Assembly (NCBI RefSeq): GCF_021018895.1
Contig: NC_079377.1
Span: forward strand, 21,430,001 to 21,494,000
Source of the DNA: Seriola aureovittata
Lineage: Eukaryota; Chordata; Actinopteri; Carangiformes; Carangidae
DNA length: 64,000 nucleotides
Reading direction: 5' to 3'
Under the pieces are notes generated by a model. That model worked only from the letters and a program-made list of their open reading frames with translations. It had not been told where the DNA came from and searched no databases. Position 1 is the stretch's first letter. Each line of letters begins with the position of its first letter. The position numbers were made by a program, and so were the translations under genes. This document shows positions 1-14,266 of this stretch, piece by piece.

Positions 1-2018
1 ACTCCTTATTTTGTTTTAGTCTCATTTTGAAAAATGAAAAATGGGTCATCAGAAAATATTTTTTGTCATTAATCAAAATAACACTGGAGTCAAGGCAAAA
101 TGAAACCTCCCTCTTAAAATGCATGCATGCTTAGACACTTGAGTGTATTTTGTAAAAACACTGGAAAAAAGAAAATTTTCCTCCCATGTCCCAGATGACT
201 TGGACAGAGATCTCCTTCTCTCTTCGTCTTCTTTTCTTTTCTTTTTTTTTTCTCATGTTCTGCGATGCCGATGCAATCTGTTCATGTTCATCGATCGGAC
301 AAGTTTGACCAAGGAGGAGACAGAATGGAAGGCAAGAGGAAAAAAAGAGAATCTGGCGTCAGGTTTGCCAGCTCCCTCCTCCCCACAGATCAGTTTCCGA
401 GTCATCGAGCGTCTAATCTTCACAGTGCGCAAACCAATCCCTCTCCACTGACCCGGCCATGCAACTCTACACACTGGAGACCAGACCCAGGCCGTCTGAA
501 ACGAGCTTGCGCCCACACAAATGCATTTCGCTTGCATTACAAACACTCAGAGTAGATTAAAATCCCCGATGATGCACGCACAACCTCCCACATACTCAAA
601 CGGAAATCTCAAAAAATACTTAGCCATAATTTGTAGGGTTAGCACATGCTTTGACTTGTTGTTGACTGTTGTTGAGATGAAATTGTTTTTTGAAGACACA
701 CCACTTACAAGGATGAGGTTTATGGTCATATTCAGCAGTCCCCTCTTTTCCTACAACCATAAAACCTCCAGCATGATGTGCTGCATTATGCTCCATTTTA
801 ATCATCATCTGGAAAAAAATAAAAGCCATTCCAAGAAACTGTAGGAAGCTTTCATCTAATGCTCTGTCCTTCTTTCAAGCCCATAAACAGATGACTGATG
901 TCCAAACCAATGAGGCTTTTTTATTCTATAATTAGTGTTTTTTTTTTTACCCTGCCATCTGCATCAAGCAAACTGCATTTGTTTGAATCATATTCTTATT
1001 TATCATGGGGTTCAGTGTCTTGGTTATTAGCACTTTGACATGATGCTGCTGAGAATAAACTTGGGACCAAGGTTCAGTCTGTGGATCTGAAAAGTTGACA
1101 TCTTTTCTAAATGAGACATAATCTGGCAGAGGGGCTTTTCTGTTATCATTCTGATCTGAGGAACGTGCGGTCTTTGTGAGCTGGGAGGTGGCAGACTGGC
1201 TGAAGACTTGCTGGCTAGTTGGCTCTCCCACCAAGCAGCTGCAGTTTGTCACAGGAAGTTGCGGCTTCGGATTTAAGTCATTGACGTGGCGCTGGCTCCC
1301 CTCACATGGAGGTCTTCTTAGGAACAGACTGCAACCGACTATTCATTTAAGTATTTTTTTAAGCAAAAAGTTCTCCGGTTCTTCCTTCTCCGATAATTAT
1401 GATATATGTGATATTATATAATAATATAGATATATGCTTAAAATTTATGTTATGCCTCCTGAGAGACCTTTTCATCACTGCTATGCCTTTGGGTTTGACT
1501 GTAGCATGGATATTTCTGTCTTTTCTCCTCCACTGAGCTGAAAGACCTGCCCTGCTCTCCAAACAGGACACGGGTTGAGAGGGTCGGAGTTCCTCTTGGA
1601 GTGGGATTTTCACAAAGAGAGGTTTTGTTAGAAGATGCGAGGTCAGCCTGATTCTTAGCAGTGCGAGGTACATCTATCATCATTTAACCTCTTTACCATC
1701 TACATCTACATCGTTAACTGGTAGATTGTGTCTTACTAGTTTAGTTTATGCATTAAGGCTTGGGTTAGCACCTAGGAATAGAAACCTGGCCTGAGTGTCA
1801 CAGTAAGTGGGAATAGGTGTGTTGCTGACATTATCATAAAGCTTCCTTTACCATTAAAGCATCTTTGCTTTCTACTGGAAAGTAGGCTAACACCTACTCA
1901 CTCTCTGAAGTAGCTGAGTCAGTTGACTTTCATTGCTTTCATTTTTTTTTTTTTGCTTGTGGCTCCTGCTTTGCCTTTTGTATACATATTTTTCATTTTT
2001 GAAAATACTTAACATTAT

Positions 2019-2266
2019 AGCTGCAATGATTAGTTGATTGATTATATTTCAAACAAAAGTTCCAGCTTTTGAAATGAAAGAATCTGCAGCTTTTCGTTGT
2101 TTTATATGATAGTAAATTGAATATCTGTGGGGTTTTTTTTTGGTTGGTCAAAACATAAACTTTGAAGATATTTTTCTCATTTTCTAGAGAAAACTATAAA
2201 ATGATTAGTTGAGAAAATAATGGGCAGATTAATTGATAATAAAAAGAGTTATTAGTTGAAGTCCTG
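2019..2266. repeat. dispersed repeat A, copy 1 (ATCGATTA-rich family)
   Basis: Starts with CTGCAATGATTAGTTGATTG and ends with AGATTAATTGATAATAAA. Between these lies the typical core (TTCCAGCTTTTGAAATG, then GTAAATTGAATATCTGTGG). Four more diverged or partial copies occur in this window at about 9921, 22915, 37011 and 57551. The layout matches a very common teleost interspersed repeat that I recognise but cannot name with certainty. Confidence 0.65.
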
Positions 2267-5200
2267 CTCAGCGTTATGCTGATGTATGTCTGCCCAGTTA
2301 CAGCACAGTGTACTTCCTACCTCACACTAACAGCCTACATGAGTCTCACAGACTCACATTTTAATCCCTTTGTTCATCATTGTGATATGAAAACATCACT
2401 TCACCACAGGCGGAGAAACAAAGTTTGCGTCCTGGACAGAGTTCAGTTATAAAATCGTAGCACAGCACAGAGTGTCTCTCCTGAAGTGGATGGCAGTGGA
2501 AGGGGTCGTACTAGAGTATGCACACATTCAGCATCAGAGCTGAGAAGACGAGGAACAAGATGTGCTGCTGTGCATCGCCCTGTCTTCTTTTCCATCGCCA
2601 GTCTCTATTTCAATCACAATTAGTTTTGTAGTTTGGTAATTTTGGTTTGTAAAAGATTACAGCCGGCTCTGTACGAAGATGCAGATGCGGGGGGGAGATG
2701 CAAAGATAAAAAAGACTGAAGAGGGAGGGAGAGGCAGAGAGAGACTTTCTGTTTTTGGAAACAGTTGCTGTAAGCTTTTGAATAACACGTGTTCCGTGCT
2801 CAGCATGGAACAGCTGGGGAGCTCAAAGCCTCCCGCTCACAAGGGGAACATGAAAGGTGTAAAACACCTAAAAGCCTCAGTATTTAAGGATGTGGTGAGA
2901 GCAAGTAAAACTGGGATGATTAGGTATCTGATGACCTTCTTGATGAAGGGCTCTGACAAAGATCACAGCAGCCACCAGTAATAACATGTTTTTTGTTTTT
3001 TCTTCCTTCCCTTTTGAGTTCTCATTTTTACACACACACACACACACACACCCGCACTTACACTACTGTCACCCGCATTGTATTGACACCTAGTTTTAGC
3101 CCAGCAGGCAGAATATCAGTAGCGCTTTGAGTGTCATAACAAAACCGAAAAAAGTGAATACATACCTCTCATGTTTCACAACACATTATGGAGACAGCTG
3201 GTCTATTCGCTAGCATATGATTATTCCTTCCCTTTCTGGAAAAGAAATATGAAAAAACCCAAGCAAGATGGATTTGTTTCAGCAAGTAATTTGTTAAAAT
3301 ATTGCCACTATAATACAGAGAAAGGAACAGATATTATAAATGAAATTGTATCTCATGAATAGTCCACTATTTCAAAATTATATACCACAAAAATACAATC
3401 CAGTTTGTTATCTTTTCAAATTGGAGCAGGTGTGTCCTCATATTAAATAGCTCCACATATCCAGAATGCCAGAAACATGTCAGCCTCTTGCAGTCTATTC
3501 CAGGCATCTGTTATTATTTATTGATCTGATGACCCACTTAACCAGGAGGATATCATTACCACTTTCCAGTAATGAAGATGTTACACCATGTAGGAGGTCC
3601 TAGTTTTCTTTTCTTTTGTTATCCATTCCTGACCTGGTGTCTGCTCTGGGTTTTCTGCGTTGACAGAGCTTGGCTGTGTTTGATGCATAGACTGTATATA
3701 GGTTTGATTTGAGAAGTTTTTGTATGTCCTTTAGTTGTTATTTGTCCTATTTTGTGTTCCCAACAAAACAAGTTCATTTGTGACAGTTTATATCAGAAGC
3801 TCACAACCAATATGATGAAGTAACTGCATTTTGTTTTTATTTGATTTGTCCAGTTCAAAGCTGAAAGTTTAATGTTGGTCCGCCATCAAGTTACTCATGC
3901 AATGAATGTTAATTAGTGACATCTAATATGACCTATGTGGAGATCTTTGCCACTAAAAGAGGAGCAATAAAAGATTTGTTACTGTCACACCTTGACAAAT
4001 CTGTGTATTTTGCCAACTTGGAGTCAGAAAATAGTCAAGTAATTTTTCACATGTTCATTCGCATATGGAGCGAAATGCTTGAGGTCTAGAGTCCAGCTGT
4101 CTTTAACAAGAGCTGCACACTGCAACAGTAGCAAGCTGAGGTGGACAAAACACAATGTAGTTCAGTAAAGAATAGATTGGATTTTATCTGATTTAGGATC
4201 AGTACAATTTAAATGTTTGTCCCTGAAGCTCCTTCCCTGGTTGTGTATCAGGATCCTACATGTTTCCTTGGCCATGCAGTAGACTTAGCACGTTAGTAAG
4301 CACCTTACTGTAGGTCCCTCTGTCACTTCGTCTTTGTCCATGACCCTGTTAGAGGATCTTCTGACCCATTTTTGGTTCCTGACCTATCAACCGAGAAACA
4401 TCGCCTCTGGTTAAGTTGTTTGTTTCCACAGAGCATTGCCTTGTGATTCTGAAAGTGTGTCATGCTTTGACTCACCACAATGACTCTACCCTTGACTCTA
4501 CTCTCCTCAAGTATTACACACCTTTTTAGTCAATATGAAAGCATTGTGCAGAATCCGGCAGAATGGATTGATGTCAGTTCCCTAGTCATGGCTATGTGTT
4601 GCTCTTTGGTATATGCCAGATAGGACAGTTTCACATGTAGCACTGTGGCTCAGCTGGTAATGTTTTCAAAAGAAGAAGTGCAGCTGTTACCCTGCTTCCA
4701 TCTTAACATGTAGACCTAGCATGTACATTTGTTTGTCATGTGTTGTGCTCTGTTGGCAGTCAGGGGGAGTGGCAGGTGTCACCCAAGCCTCCTTGCAGTA
4801 AAGTTTTATGAGGGCTTTTGTAAGTGTGAGGTTGCTGTTCCTGCTGTCAGCAGCAGGTTGTTACAATCCGTGACCCCGGCCCGCAAAGTCAGACTCTCTG
4901 AGCTCTGGATCCATTGTTGTAGGACTGTGTGTCTCGGTAGCTAAGCAGCAGTTGGCATGCAGCCACACCGAGCTCTGTGTCATGCAGAGTTGCAGAGGCA
5001 GAGAGCTTAGTCAGACACACACACACACACACACACGCTTAAAAAATTATATACCCCATACATATAACTAGAGATGTGCACTAGAGACAAATTTCCTCAC
5101 TCAGCCAATTTAGTGATCAATATGCTTTCAATGAAATGATCGGTGTGAACTATTTCTCGACATTACCCAAGTAAATTAAGAAGAGAAACCAAAGGTTAAA

Positions 5201-5727
5201 TTTGAGAAAATAAAGCTGTCACTCAAAACTGTTCTTGCTGTCACCCCACTGGTCATTATCTTTAATATAAAATGTCAATTAGTGGAGCTTTGAATATTAA
5301 AATTGACATCATTAATCACCAGCTAGATGGAAATCCCAGCCTCTGATATTAAAATGTAATGGTTTTCATTTATATGCACCACCCCGATATTCTCACCATA
5401 CTTTTGACTGCTTTGCATATATGATGCTGCATGAAATATTGGTCCAATATGATCATAATTTCCAGAGAGACTGGGCTGGCTGAGTCGATGTCCTTGAGCT
5501 CCACAGGAGAAGGCGAGAAACGTGGGCTCTGGACAGGCAGCTGCTGTTTTTGTTGATTTCTTGATAACAGTGTTGAGACAGAAGGATAATTCAGCATTCT
5601 GTACATCTGTTCAATAACAGGACCCACTGCACTCTATTTTTCTTTTGGTCTTCAGTGTCTGATCAATAGGTAAAAATCAATTCCCAGCAAGTCAGCCAAC
5701 AGCTCCCTCAACACTACTTACTGTGCA

Positions 5728-5730
<3 letters not shown>

Positions 5731-5817
<87 letters not shown>
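5731..5817. repeat. (GT)n microsatellite, 87 bp
   Basis: Uninterrupted GT dinucleotide, about 43 units, the longest perfect one in the window. Length is likely polymorphic. Confidence 0.98.
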
Positions 5818-5818
<1 letters not shown>

Positions 5819-6659
5819 GGGATTGCTCATGCAAACAGTTTGGAGCATGGTGTTTTAGTATGCAATGGTAATGCTGCATGTGTGCGTGTGTGTTAGCATG
5901 TGGGATTAACCTCCTCTGTCAGGGGAGCAGGTGGGGCTCAGTCTTATATCCAGTTTTGCAGTTTGAACACACCCATCTCCACTTCCCCCTTCTTCCTGAG
6001 TCCTCCAGGTCCTCTGCTTCGCTTTTATTGCCCGTAGCCAGAGTAAAACAGGCTTCTTCCAACAGAACTTCAATGTCCGCTGTTAGAAAAAGAGCTGAGA
6101 AGATTCACAACCATTCCCACCACCTGCTGATTTTTATTCAGAAATATCGATAAGACGTTGCTGTGTGAAGAAAATGAAGCGCTTGCCTTCACTTAAATGT
6201 GATTAACCCTGGTCTGATTTCTTTCTGTACTACTAGAGTTTCACCTCTGCCTTCTTTTCTCCCTCTTGCTGTGTGTGATGAAGCTGTTTATAGTTCACAG
6301 CTATACTGAGTTGTGGTGTGATACTCTTATTATAGATTTATTGTTAAAGCCTTGGGAGCATGACATCAGGAAGTGAACTCAAAATGTTACATCTTCAGTT
6401 GTGCGGCTGTGAAAAAGTTTGTATGGTGGTAAGGATGTATGAGCAGGTAAGCTCTCAGTTAGCAAGCACTCGAACATTAATAAGCAGTTTGGAGTCCGAT
6501 CATGTGACCTTTCACCTGTAATATGTCCAACAAGTTGATTCTCTGAAGAGTGCTTCTCTTACAGAATCCAGTTCATTAGATTTTATTATGATTGTTGCTG
6601 ATGGATGGGCTGGGCTGAATATTTCTCTTGCTGTTCTGCTCATTTTAACGCACGGCGGT

Positions 6660-7306
6660 CTCTTTTACTCAGAATGGCACAAAAAAACAAAGACCATCCA
6701 GTGAGCGGCAGTTCTGCGAAAAGAATGAAGAGAGAGGTCAGAGGAGAATGGTGAAAGTGGTTGGAGCTGACAGAAAGGCTACGATAACTCCATGGTGAGC
6801 AAAAAGCTTCTCAGAATGAACAACACGTTGAACCTTGAGGCAGATGAACTACAACAACAAGACCGCATGAGGTTCCACTCCTGTCAGCCAAGAACAAGAT
6901 ATCTCAGACTGCACCCAGCACAGGCTCCCAAAAACTGGACAGCTGAAGACTGGAAAAACGTAGCCTGAATCTGGATTTCTGCTGAGGCAGCATGAATCCA
7001 TGGACCCAACCTGCCTTGTGTCAACAGTCCAGGGTGCTGGTGGTGGTGGTGTAATGGTGTAGGGAATGTTTTCTTGGCCCACTTTGTGCCCCTTAATACC
7101 AATCAATCATGGTCTGAATGCCACAGCCTATCTGAGAATTATTGCTGACCATGTGCATTCTTTTATGGTCACAATTGACCATCCTCTAATGGCCACTTCC
7201 TGCAGGATAATGCTCCATGTCTAAAACTGGTCTCATGAACATCACAGTGACTTCAGGGAACTTCAGTCGCCTCCCCAGTCACCAGATCCGAATCCAGTAA
7301 ATATAT
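6660..7306 (+). mobile_element. Tc1/mariner-like transposase relic
   Basis: Plus-strand translation in shifting frames gives a decayed Tc1-like transposase. In order: RMRFHSCQPRTRYLRLH, NWTAEDWKNVA then an in-frame TGA, QHESMDPTCLVSTVQGAGG, then ADHVHSFM, the DNAPC motif (second catalytic Asp) near 7209, and SPPQSPDPNP near 7280 in place of the usual PPQSPDLNPIE block. At least three frame changes and several stops break it. The C-terminal end and any terminal inverted repeats are not visible. It also reads as similar to the helix-turn-helix region upstream (from about 6660). No longer functional. Confidence 0.85.
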
Positions 7307-9493
7307 GATAATTATGTAACTGTCACTTTAAAAGAATTGACAGTGAAATGTTAGCCACAGTCCAATCCTCCAATCAGTCTCCACTTTGCTATGTACCGTA
7401 ATGTTTTCTTAAATAAACTGTGGACTATAAGAGTGATGCATGGTTTCATTAAGTGTTCTCTCCTATCTTAAGCTTTTCTTTCATTGTATAATTTGCAAAT
7501 GGAGACTTCAAGTCGGAAACTCCACTATCACCCACAATGTATCAAAACTGGTGAACTGATGTGCGAACCTGGTGGTAGTGGAAACATCTAACTTCCTGTT
7601 TCTGAGTGGGGAACTGTTTGTGTTTATGCACGCACCCACAATGCAAAGGACTGCCCTCCTTATCGGACCCCACTGAGCACGTGGGCTGGAGGTGTGATTG
7701 ACTCCCAGGTCAGAGAGGCATTAGACTATGCTGTATTTATCTCTGCAGAGCACTGCACTGTCCATAATGTGTCATGGAATTAAGATGACAGAAATTCATC
7801 AGTTAAACAGTTAAAGAAATAAGTATCAGTCTGTTAGGAGGAGTTTTTTTCCTCCATGTTGTTGGGTTAGTGGTTATTGTCTCTGACAGATTGTGTTTGT
7901 GTGTGTATCACTCAACGTATAGGTTTTCTTGAAATGTAGGCTATATTGTCCATGTTTGATCCATCAAAGTTGCTCCTACTGTCTTTAGTCCAGACATTGT
8001 GTTTGACATGAATATTTACCTGGAAGGCCTCTGCATGAACTTCTCACACTTGGTCTGACGGGACTGTCTCAGCCTTCCTGCTGTTGAGTGCTGAGGAACA
8101 AAGCTCCCGCCTTTCCCCATTCATCATCAAAACATTGTACTTCCTATGCTTTATTAATGCGTGGTTCTGCATTCTCTTAGCAGAAAGGCACTCTGGGACT
8201 CGTAGGTGAAATATTCTGCATCAAATGAAGATGACTGCCTGTTGGTAAAGTGGTGTTTTTGTTAGGAGAGCTAGCTTACCGTATTTATACTCTGCTTTTT
8301 TTGTCTAGTAAATGGGAGAGTGTTAGGACATGCAGGAAAGGTCATGAGTTGAAACCCGTGATGTCGTGAGTGCATGAGATCGTCCTCAGCTTATTGTAAC
8401 AGGAAGTTCATCCTCTCCTTTTTCTCATGCCTACTTTTCTCACACATACTTTCATTCTCTGCTCGGTGCTGTGACTTCCTGTGTATTTTGAAAGCTGTCT
8501 GTGTTTTTGAGTCATTCTCTGAAGTCAGCATTTACCGTGTAATGTGTGGCATTTACAGAAACCCACCTCACTTAACAAGAAGAATAAGTCACATGAAGTC
8601 ATATTATTATTTGAAGCTTTGTAGCAAAATATTTGAGTTGAGTTGTGTGCGGGTGTGTTTTCCATTTGTACCTGACTGAATGAATTTCAGCTCTTTAAAT
8701 GGCTCAGAATATCTTTGATATGATTAGGCTGAAAGAGATAATCTTGTTCCTGTTTTCCCTTATTTATATTTTCATAATTGATGATGCAAGGTCCCTTTGT
8801 ACTGTGGTGTTTGTTACTGAAAACTCCAGTGTTGAATGGGGAAGAACTGGACAGGCATGTGCCACCTGCTTTTTGATACTCATCACAGAGGAGCTTCACA
8901 TACACAACATTTGCATATAAACAGCTCGTTGTTTAATAGTTCCAGCCCTCAGGGGTCGCTCAGACTTAAAACAGCCTGGCATTAATCTTGTTTCAGGTAC
9001 CGGTGAGATGATGAAATGTGGTCCAGGAGGTCCAGTTTGAGAAACAGATCAATGTATGAAGTCTTGTTAGACACCAAAACCCTCCACAGTGGTTCATAAT
9101 TCTATGAAGCAGGATTTTACAACTCTACATATTTGATTGGCCAACGTACTGTTTGATGAAGATTGCGTTGTGGTAAAAGTTTAGGGCTACCCTGCTGCTT
9201 TGTTTGCTGGAGCACTCTGCATTGCACCCCTACTGAGTCACTCTAACCCCTCATTCAAATGAATAAAAGGTGTCATTATAACATGTGGACTGCTTTGGCT
9301 AAAACTGGGATATTTACACACAAACCTGATGATTTTTGTTGTCATTAGAAACTGTGAACACTATCCACATGTATAAAATCAAACAGCAACTGAAATCTCT
9401 GGCAATTGCATTTGAATCCTGTTTCCTCCTGTTTGGCCATCGTGACTCAACACACTTATCTTTGTGTTAATCCTTTCTTTTGTCACTCTGCAG

Positions 9494-9800
9494 GGCGGGA
9501 CGAGCGCTGCGGGAGACGGACACATGAAGCATGAGAGGGTGGAGCTGAGGCTCAGCTGACCCTTCCCCTTCCTTCTCCTCCTTTCCCCCCAGTGCTCCAT
9601 TCGATCAGCACCTCCCCCCTCCCTTTCCCTCCTTTCCTCTTCCTTTCTCCCATCACCCTGTTGGATCTCACCCATCTTGCCTCCCCTCCTCCTCTAAACC
9701 TCAATCAGCCGTGCCCAATGTACTCCCCAGAGCAGGAAAACATCTCCACCACCGCCTCCACCAAAGTGCCAGTGAAGTATGGAGAGCTCATTGTGCTGGG
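9494..9800 (+). CDS. peli1: peli1 first coding exon with 5' UTR (coding from 9718)
   Basis: A pyrimidine-rich tract ending in CTCTGCAG at 9493 marks a good 3' splice site, so at least one non-coding exon should lie upstream. The 224-nt UTR part is pyrimidine-rich and has two short upstream ORFs. Translation is placed at the ATG at 9718 because it aligns with the human start (M-[FY]-S-P-x-Q-E-N). There is no in-frame ATG upstream in the exon. The exon encodes residues 1-27 plus two bases of Gly28, then the donor GTAAGC at 9801. Confidence 0.9.
9524..9559 (+). promoter_or_regulatory. two overlapping short upstream ORFs in the peli1 5' UTR
   Basis: An ATG at 9524 opens an 11-codon ORF ending at TGA 9557-9559. 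A second ATG at 9531, in another frame, opens a 5-codon ORF ending at TGA 9546-9548. Both lie in the 5' UTR part of the first coding exon, about 160 nt before the peli1 start. Such uORFs often lower main-ORF translation; that role here is inference. Confidence 0.55.
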
Positions 9801-12800
9801 GTAAGCATCAACACATTACATGCAACACCAATATATCCAGAACACACCTCTGTGACACTAATATTATGGTCTAAATAAGAAGTAAGTGTAGACAAGACGC
9901 TCAAATTCCAATCATATCATATAATCGATTAAATGAGACGATAATCAGCACATTAATCATTAATAAAAATAATCATTATTTGTAGTCCTCTGGTCAAGAT
10001 AATAGCATGTTTTTTTTTTTTCCCCTCAATTTCCTCAAACAATCCTTATCCTTAGATGAAACTATCTTAAGATTGATAATGAATGTGTTGATATCTCTAG
10101 GGGATGAGGTTTGTTTTCTTGGTTACTGCATGTGTGTAGATTGAATGTGAACTGTGTGTATTGGCGATGATTGACTGTATTGGTCGGACGGTGTTGGCTC
10201 TGTGAGTCATGGCTGATAATGGCTGGATGTGTTGGTCACAGTTGTTGGCTGGTCTAGTTCACTCCAATCAGTGTTTCCAACCCTCCCAGTGTTTGCGCTC
10301 TGGTTTGTAACCACATGAGTTCACTCTGCACGCAGACCTAAAAAGTGACCTACCCATGTGTGCTTTCTGGTTTGAGTTCTTGAGGTATATAAATTGAAGA
10401 CAGTTGCTGAAACAAGTCAAGTATTTTTTTAAACGAATTCACTTCCACGCAATAATTTTGATAATGTGCAATTTGACATTTTTACCTCTTAAGGCGGAGA
10501 CACGCAATTACAATTATACAATTATAGGGGTCGCTGCCAATTATCGTAAAGATTTGTTTTATCATGTGACAAAGTTCAGTCACCTCCAGCTCCCTCACCA
10601 TCTTTACGTGTGGTTTGTGCAGTATTTGTTGGTTCAGGCCCGTTTTCAGATTTGTCCCAAGCTTTAAACTACCTTTGTAAATGCAGACACACATGGATTT
10701 CACACTATTCTGCTGACAGACAGTGGATGATTTTACATATCTAAAAACAGGCTTTTTTAAATGTTAATTAATAGGAAGGATATGCACTTGTTACAATTCT
10801 TTAGATAAATAAATTGTTTTGGTAAGAAACACTTTATGTAAACATAACTTTGCTGCTTGAAGGCACCAGGATACAAACAGTAAAATATTTATGTGGATGC
10901 AAAGTCTGAAATACAAGAAGTAGTTGTGTATATTTAATGGGACTTCCTATTGTTCTTATGATTACCATGTGCCAAAGATGTCATATTAGATAAGAGATCA
11001 TAAATTTAAGAACAGTGTAAATAGTGGTGAATAACAGAAAAGGAGCCAATGCTGTGATACAAGACTAAGTGTCCTGGGGGAATAAACACTAAGGATTTAC
11101 TGTACAAGCACTTTGATTTGTCAATTAACCTTCGGATATCTTCTAACAAGCTCAGCAGACTAAGCCTCTGAATGGTTCAGCAGAAGAGTTGACAACAAGA
11201 TATGAACAAAGGCAGGGATCCAGAGAGAACAAACGGAAATGCTTTTCAAGACAGCAACAGAAACAACTGGGATATTTTTTGCCCCGTCGCACAGGGTCAT
11301 GCACTGCGAGTACACACAGTTAGCATTGTTCAGCCAGAGTTACAATTAAGTATTTTTGGAAGATGAGATTAACCACATTGCTCGTTATATTACAAGATGG
11401 GATCGGTTTGGCCAGAAGCAGCACCGGATTCTCATCTTAAACACCTTGGCTTTCTCTTCCTCCAGAGAGTTGTTTTGACTCGAGTCCACATACTCAGCTG
11501 TAGGAAAAACCCTCGACCCCACCCTATATCTCTAGCATAGGAGACAACTGCATACATACACAGACAAACACAAACACACACACTCACACACACTTTCCTC
11601 AATAACAACTGACAGCGAAGGACTTCCTTTATCTGTCTCCTGTTTATTTCCCAAAGGGCTATTCCACCCCACTCCCCATCCCAGCCCACTCTGCAGGAAT
11701 GCAGATGTCGGAAAGACTCCTTACACGCACATACACACACTTCCTTGCGCTTGTACGAGACAGACACAGCTATATACACACACATATTTTTCATGTGTCA
11801 CACAGGCACACACACAGTTGGTTTCACAGCTGACTCACAGTTTTGTTGTTCTGAGTTATTCTGGAGCCGCATTGTCAGGGAGATGACCGTGGAAATTTTC
11901 CCTAGTGGAAAAACTGCAGTGAGCAGTAAATGCAGTCCCATGCCTTTACAAGGGAGAACCCCGGTTTTCCGTTTTGCTCTGATTTTTCCGCTCCTAGTTT
12001 TTGATTCTAGGTCAGGTCACCCGTCTTAAAAGGTCAACAGGGGCACTTCACGCCGGTTGACATGAGGAGTCACACTGTGCTGCAAGTATGGCTGCTCTAA
12101 GTGCAGCGAACACTTTAATACACATTACAGAGCTGGAAGTGCATTTGTTTTCTATGTGGCCTCAGTGGGAGTTGAGCCCCTAACATTAGAACCATGCTCT
12201 CACCAACCCTAAGGGAATGTGACACAAACTATTCACTCTCATTAACATGTGGTTTCTTTAAAATAAAAGCCATATAAGGTGGTGGAAACATATGATGCCC
12301 TTTTACCCTTGCCAAACACATAACACGGCTTTTATGTTGCTCCTAACATTGACAGAATCTTAAATGTTGCGAACCCTGATTGCAATTAACCTTTCCAATT
12401 AGCATTTTGCTGTTCATGAGGACCATGTTGTGAATGAGAATGCACCAAAGGTTAAGGCTGCCTACTGCTAAACGGTATAAAGCTGCTTATATCCCTTCAG
12501 GTGCAGTTAAATTTTACTGTGACAGTGTTTCCTACTGTGTGTTGTCGAAGCTTGACAAACGTGTTGACTATATTTCCCTCTTCATGAAACATTTGCAAAG
12601 CTGATTTTTTTTTTACTGAAGAGTTTACATTCATGTTTGCTAGCTTCCAGTCTTCTTCTTCCTTGTTTTTTTTGCTGGCACCTTGCTTTGCTTCTTTGCA
12701 TGTCAGCATGTTTTGCAAGCCAGCTGTTGATCAGTGGAATAACAGAAATTTGTTGTATAGTACAAATAAAAGTGGGACTCATAAAAAACATTGCTCCATA

Positions 12801-14203
12801 GTGCTGCTAGGATTACATTTAAGCCGTAGCATGACTTACATCCAGACAAACTCCAAAACTCTCAGCTCACAAGCAAATTATTGGAAACAACTGCACAACA
12901 AAACTCATACCAGTTTAAAATACATTCTACTTGATCACATCCTAAATTGATGCTTGACTGTACAGAACTGACCACTTGATTTACTTGCTTCACATCATTT
13001 CTCTTCGCACATTTTCTCTGAGCAAAATTCTGAAACTGGGATCATTAAGTCACAGTGGATCAGCCAGATAATCACACTGAATCGACACTTCATTCTCACA
13101 AAAAAAGAAACCCCTGACATATCGACAGCAAGTTAGAGGTCTGCAACCAGGAAAACTATTTATAGGAGGGTCAGCTGAACTGTAGACCAGTGTCTGATAA
13201 GTAAAAAATGTCAGTTATGATAATACTTTCTTGCAACAATCATTTGCTTTTTCTCATAAAAAATGTTTTCAGTGTTTAGTAATTGAAAGGAAAAACACCA
13301 TTCTCTCTTTGTGCCAAACTGGGTATTCAAACTGGGTCCTCGTGCTTGTTATGGTCGGTTTTTGTTTGCTAGGTGATGGTTGAAGTTTACAGTAAACTAC
13401 TTGCAAGCCAATATAAACTGTTCTCACGATTGTGCTAACTAAATGGCTGTAGCTGCAGTGAACTCCTCACATCTGGCGCTCTGCAGCAAGGCTGAAAGTG
13501 CTTTGATTTAATTGTGGCTCCTGTGTGACCAAGAACAGACTCGCACACGCAAATACTAATGGAGAAGCCCATCAACACGTAGCACAGTGTTGTATCTGAC
13601 CTCCTCAGTAACCCCAATCCAACATTACCATGTTTGAAGCCCTGTGTTGCTAACGGCCTAATCCAGAGGAATGCTGCAGCGTCTCTGGGGACGATCTGTT
13701 TAGAGGCACAGTGGACATCCATGTGGCTTTTTAAACAACTGTGACATCACTGGATACACTGCAGTCCCTCCAAATCCACCTCTGTCTGTCCAGATACTGT
13801 ACATCTGCGATTCAGCTGTGGTGCATTGGCAGGATATCATGCGTTTCTAAGACAGTATAGATTTGCACATGGAGATGGAACTCGCTGCGTTTCCTTCCAC
13901 ACCGTATGTTTAGTTTGGCACTGAGACATTTTAACATCTATTTTTTCATTTAACTTTTTAATATTTAGTTACTCAGCCATAGGTAGTAATTTCTTAAGCT
14001 TTCTTAATGTTTTTGTAGGGTTGCTCTATAAGTGGTGGCTTGTTAATGCACACTGTGCTTTAGTTTACTGTGTTTGGAGGGATCACACTCACACACACAG
14101 GCCTATTGCTAATTGTGGGAATTGAAGAATACACTATGTGTCTGCGCACAAAGACTAACTTTTTCCCTAACTCTCGTCCTTCCTGCCTGTATGAAAAACC
14201 TGT

Positions 14204-14266
<63 letters not shown>

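Larger units (their letters stand above)
1..9493. other. non-coding DNA upstream of the first peli1 coding exon
   Basis: I see no exon of a recognisable protein on either strand; open frames here are short and lack similarity I can name. The region may include peli1 non-coding first exon(s), intron and promoter, but no TSS or CpG island can be placed with confidence. It holds CA arrays at 3030-3051 and 5014-5036, a GT array at 5731-5817, a dispersed repeat at 2019-2266 and a Tc1-like relic at 6660-7306. Confidence 0.6.

Noticed and set aside
2679..2981. 100-codon plus-strand ORF with a Lys-rich sequence
   Set aside because: No recognisable family, no splice context or conserved motif, and chance ORFs of this size are expected in 64 kb.
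6849..7106. Antisense ORFs of 72-85 codons
   Set aside because: They are shadows of the plus-strand Tc1-like transposase relic.
9592..9717. In-frame extension of peli1 upstream of the chosen start
   Set aside because: The open frame begins with GTG, has no ATG, is pyrimidine-rich UTR sequence, and human PELI1 starts at the equivalent of 9718.
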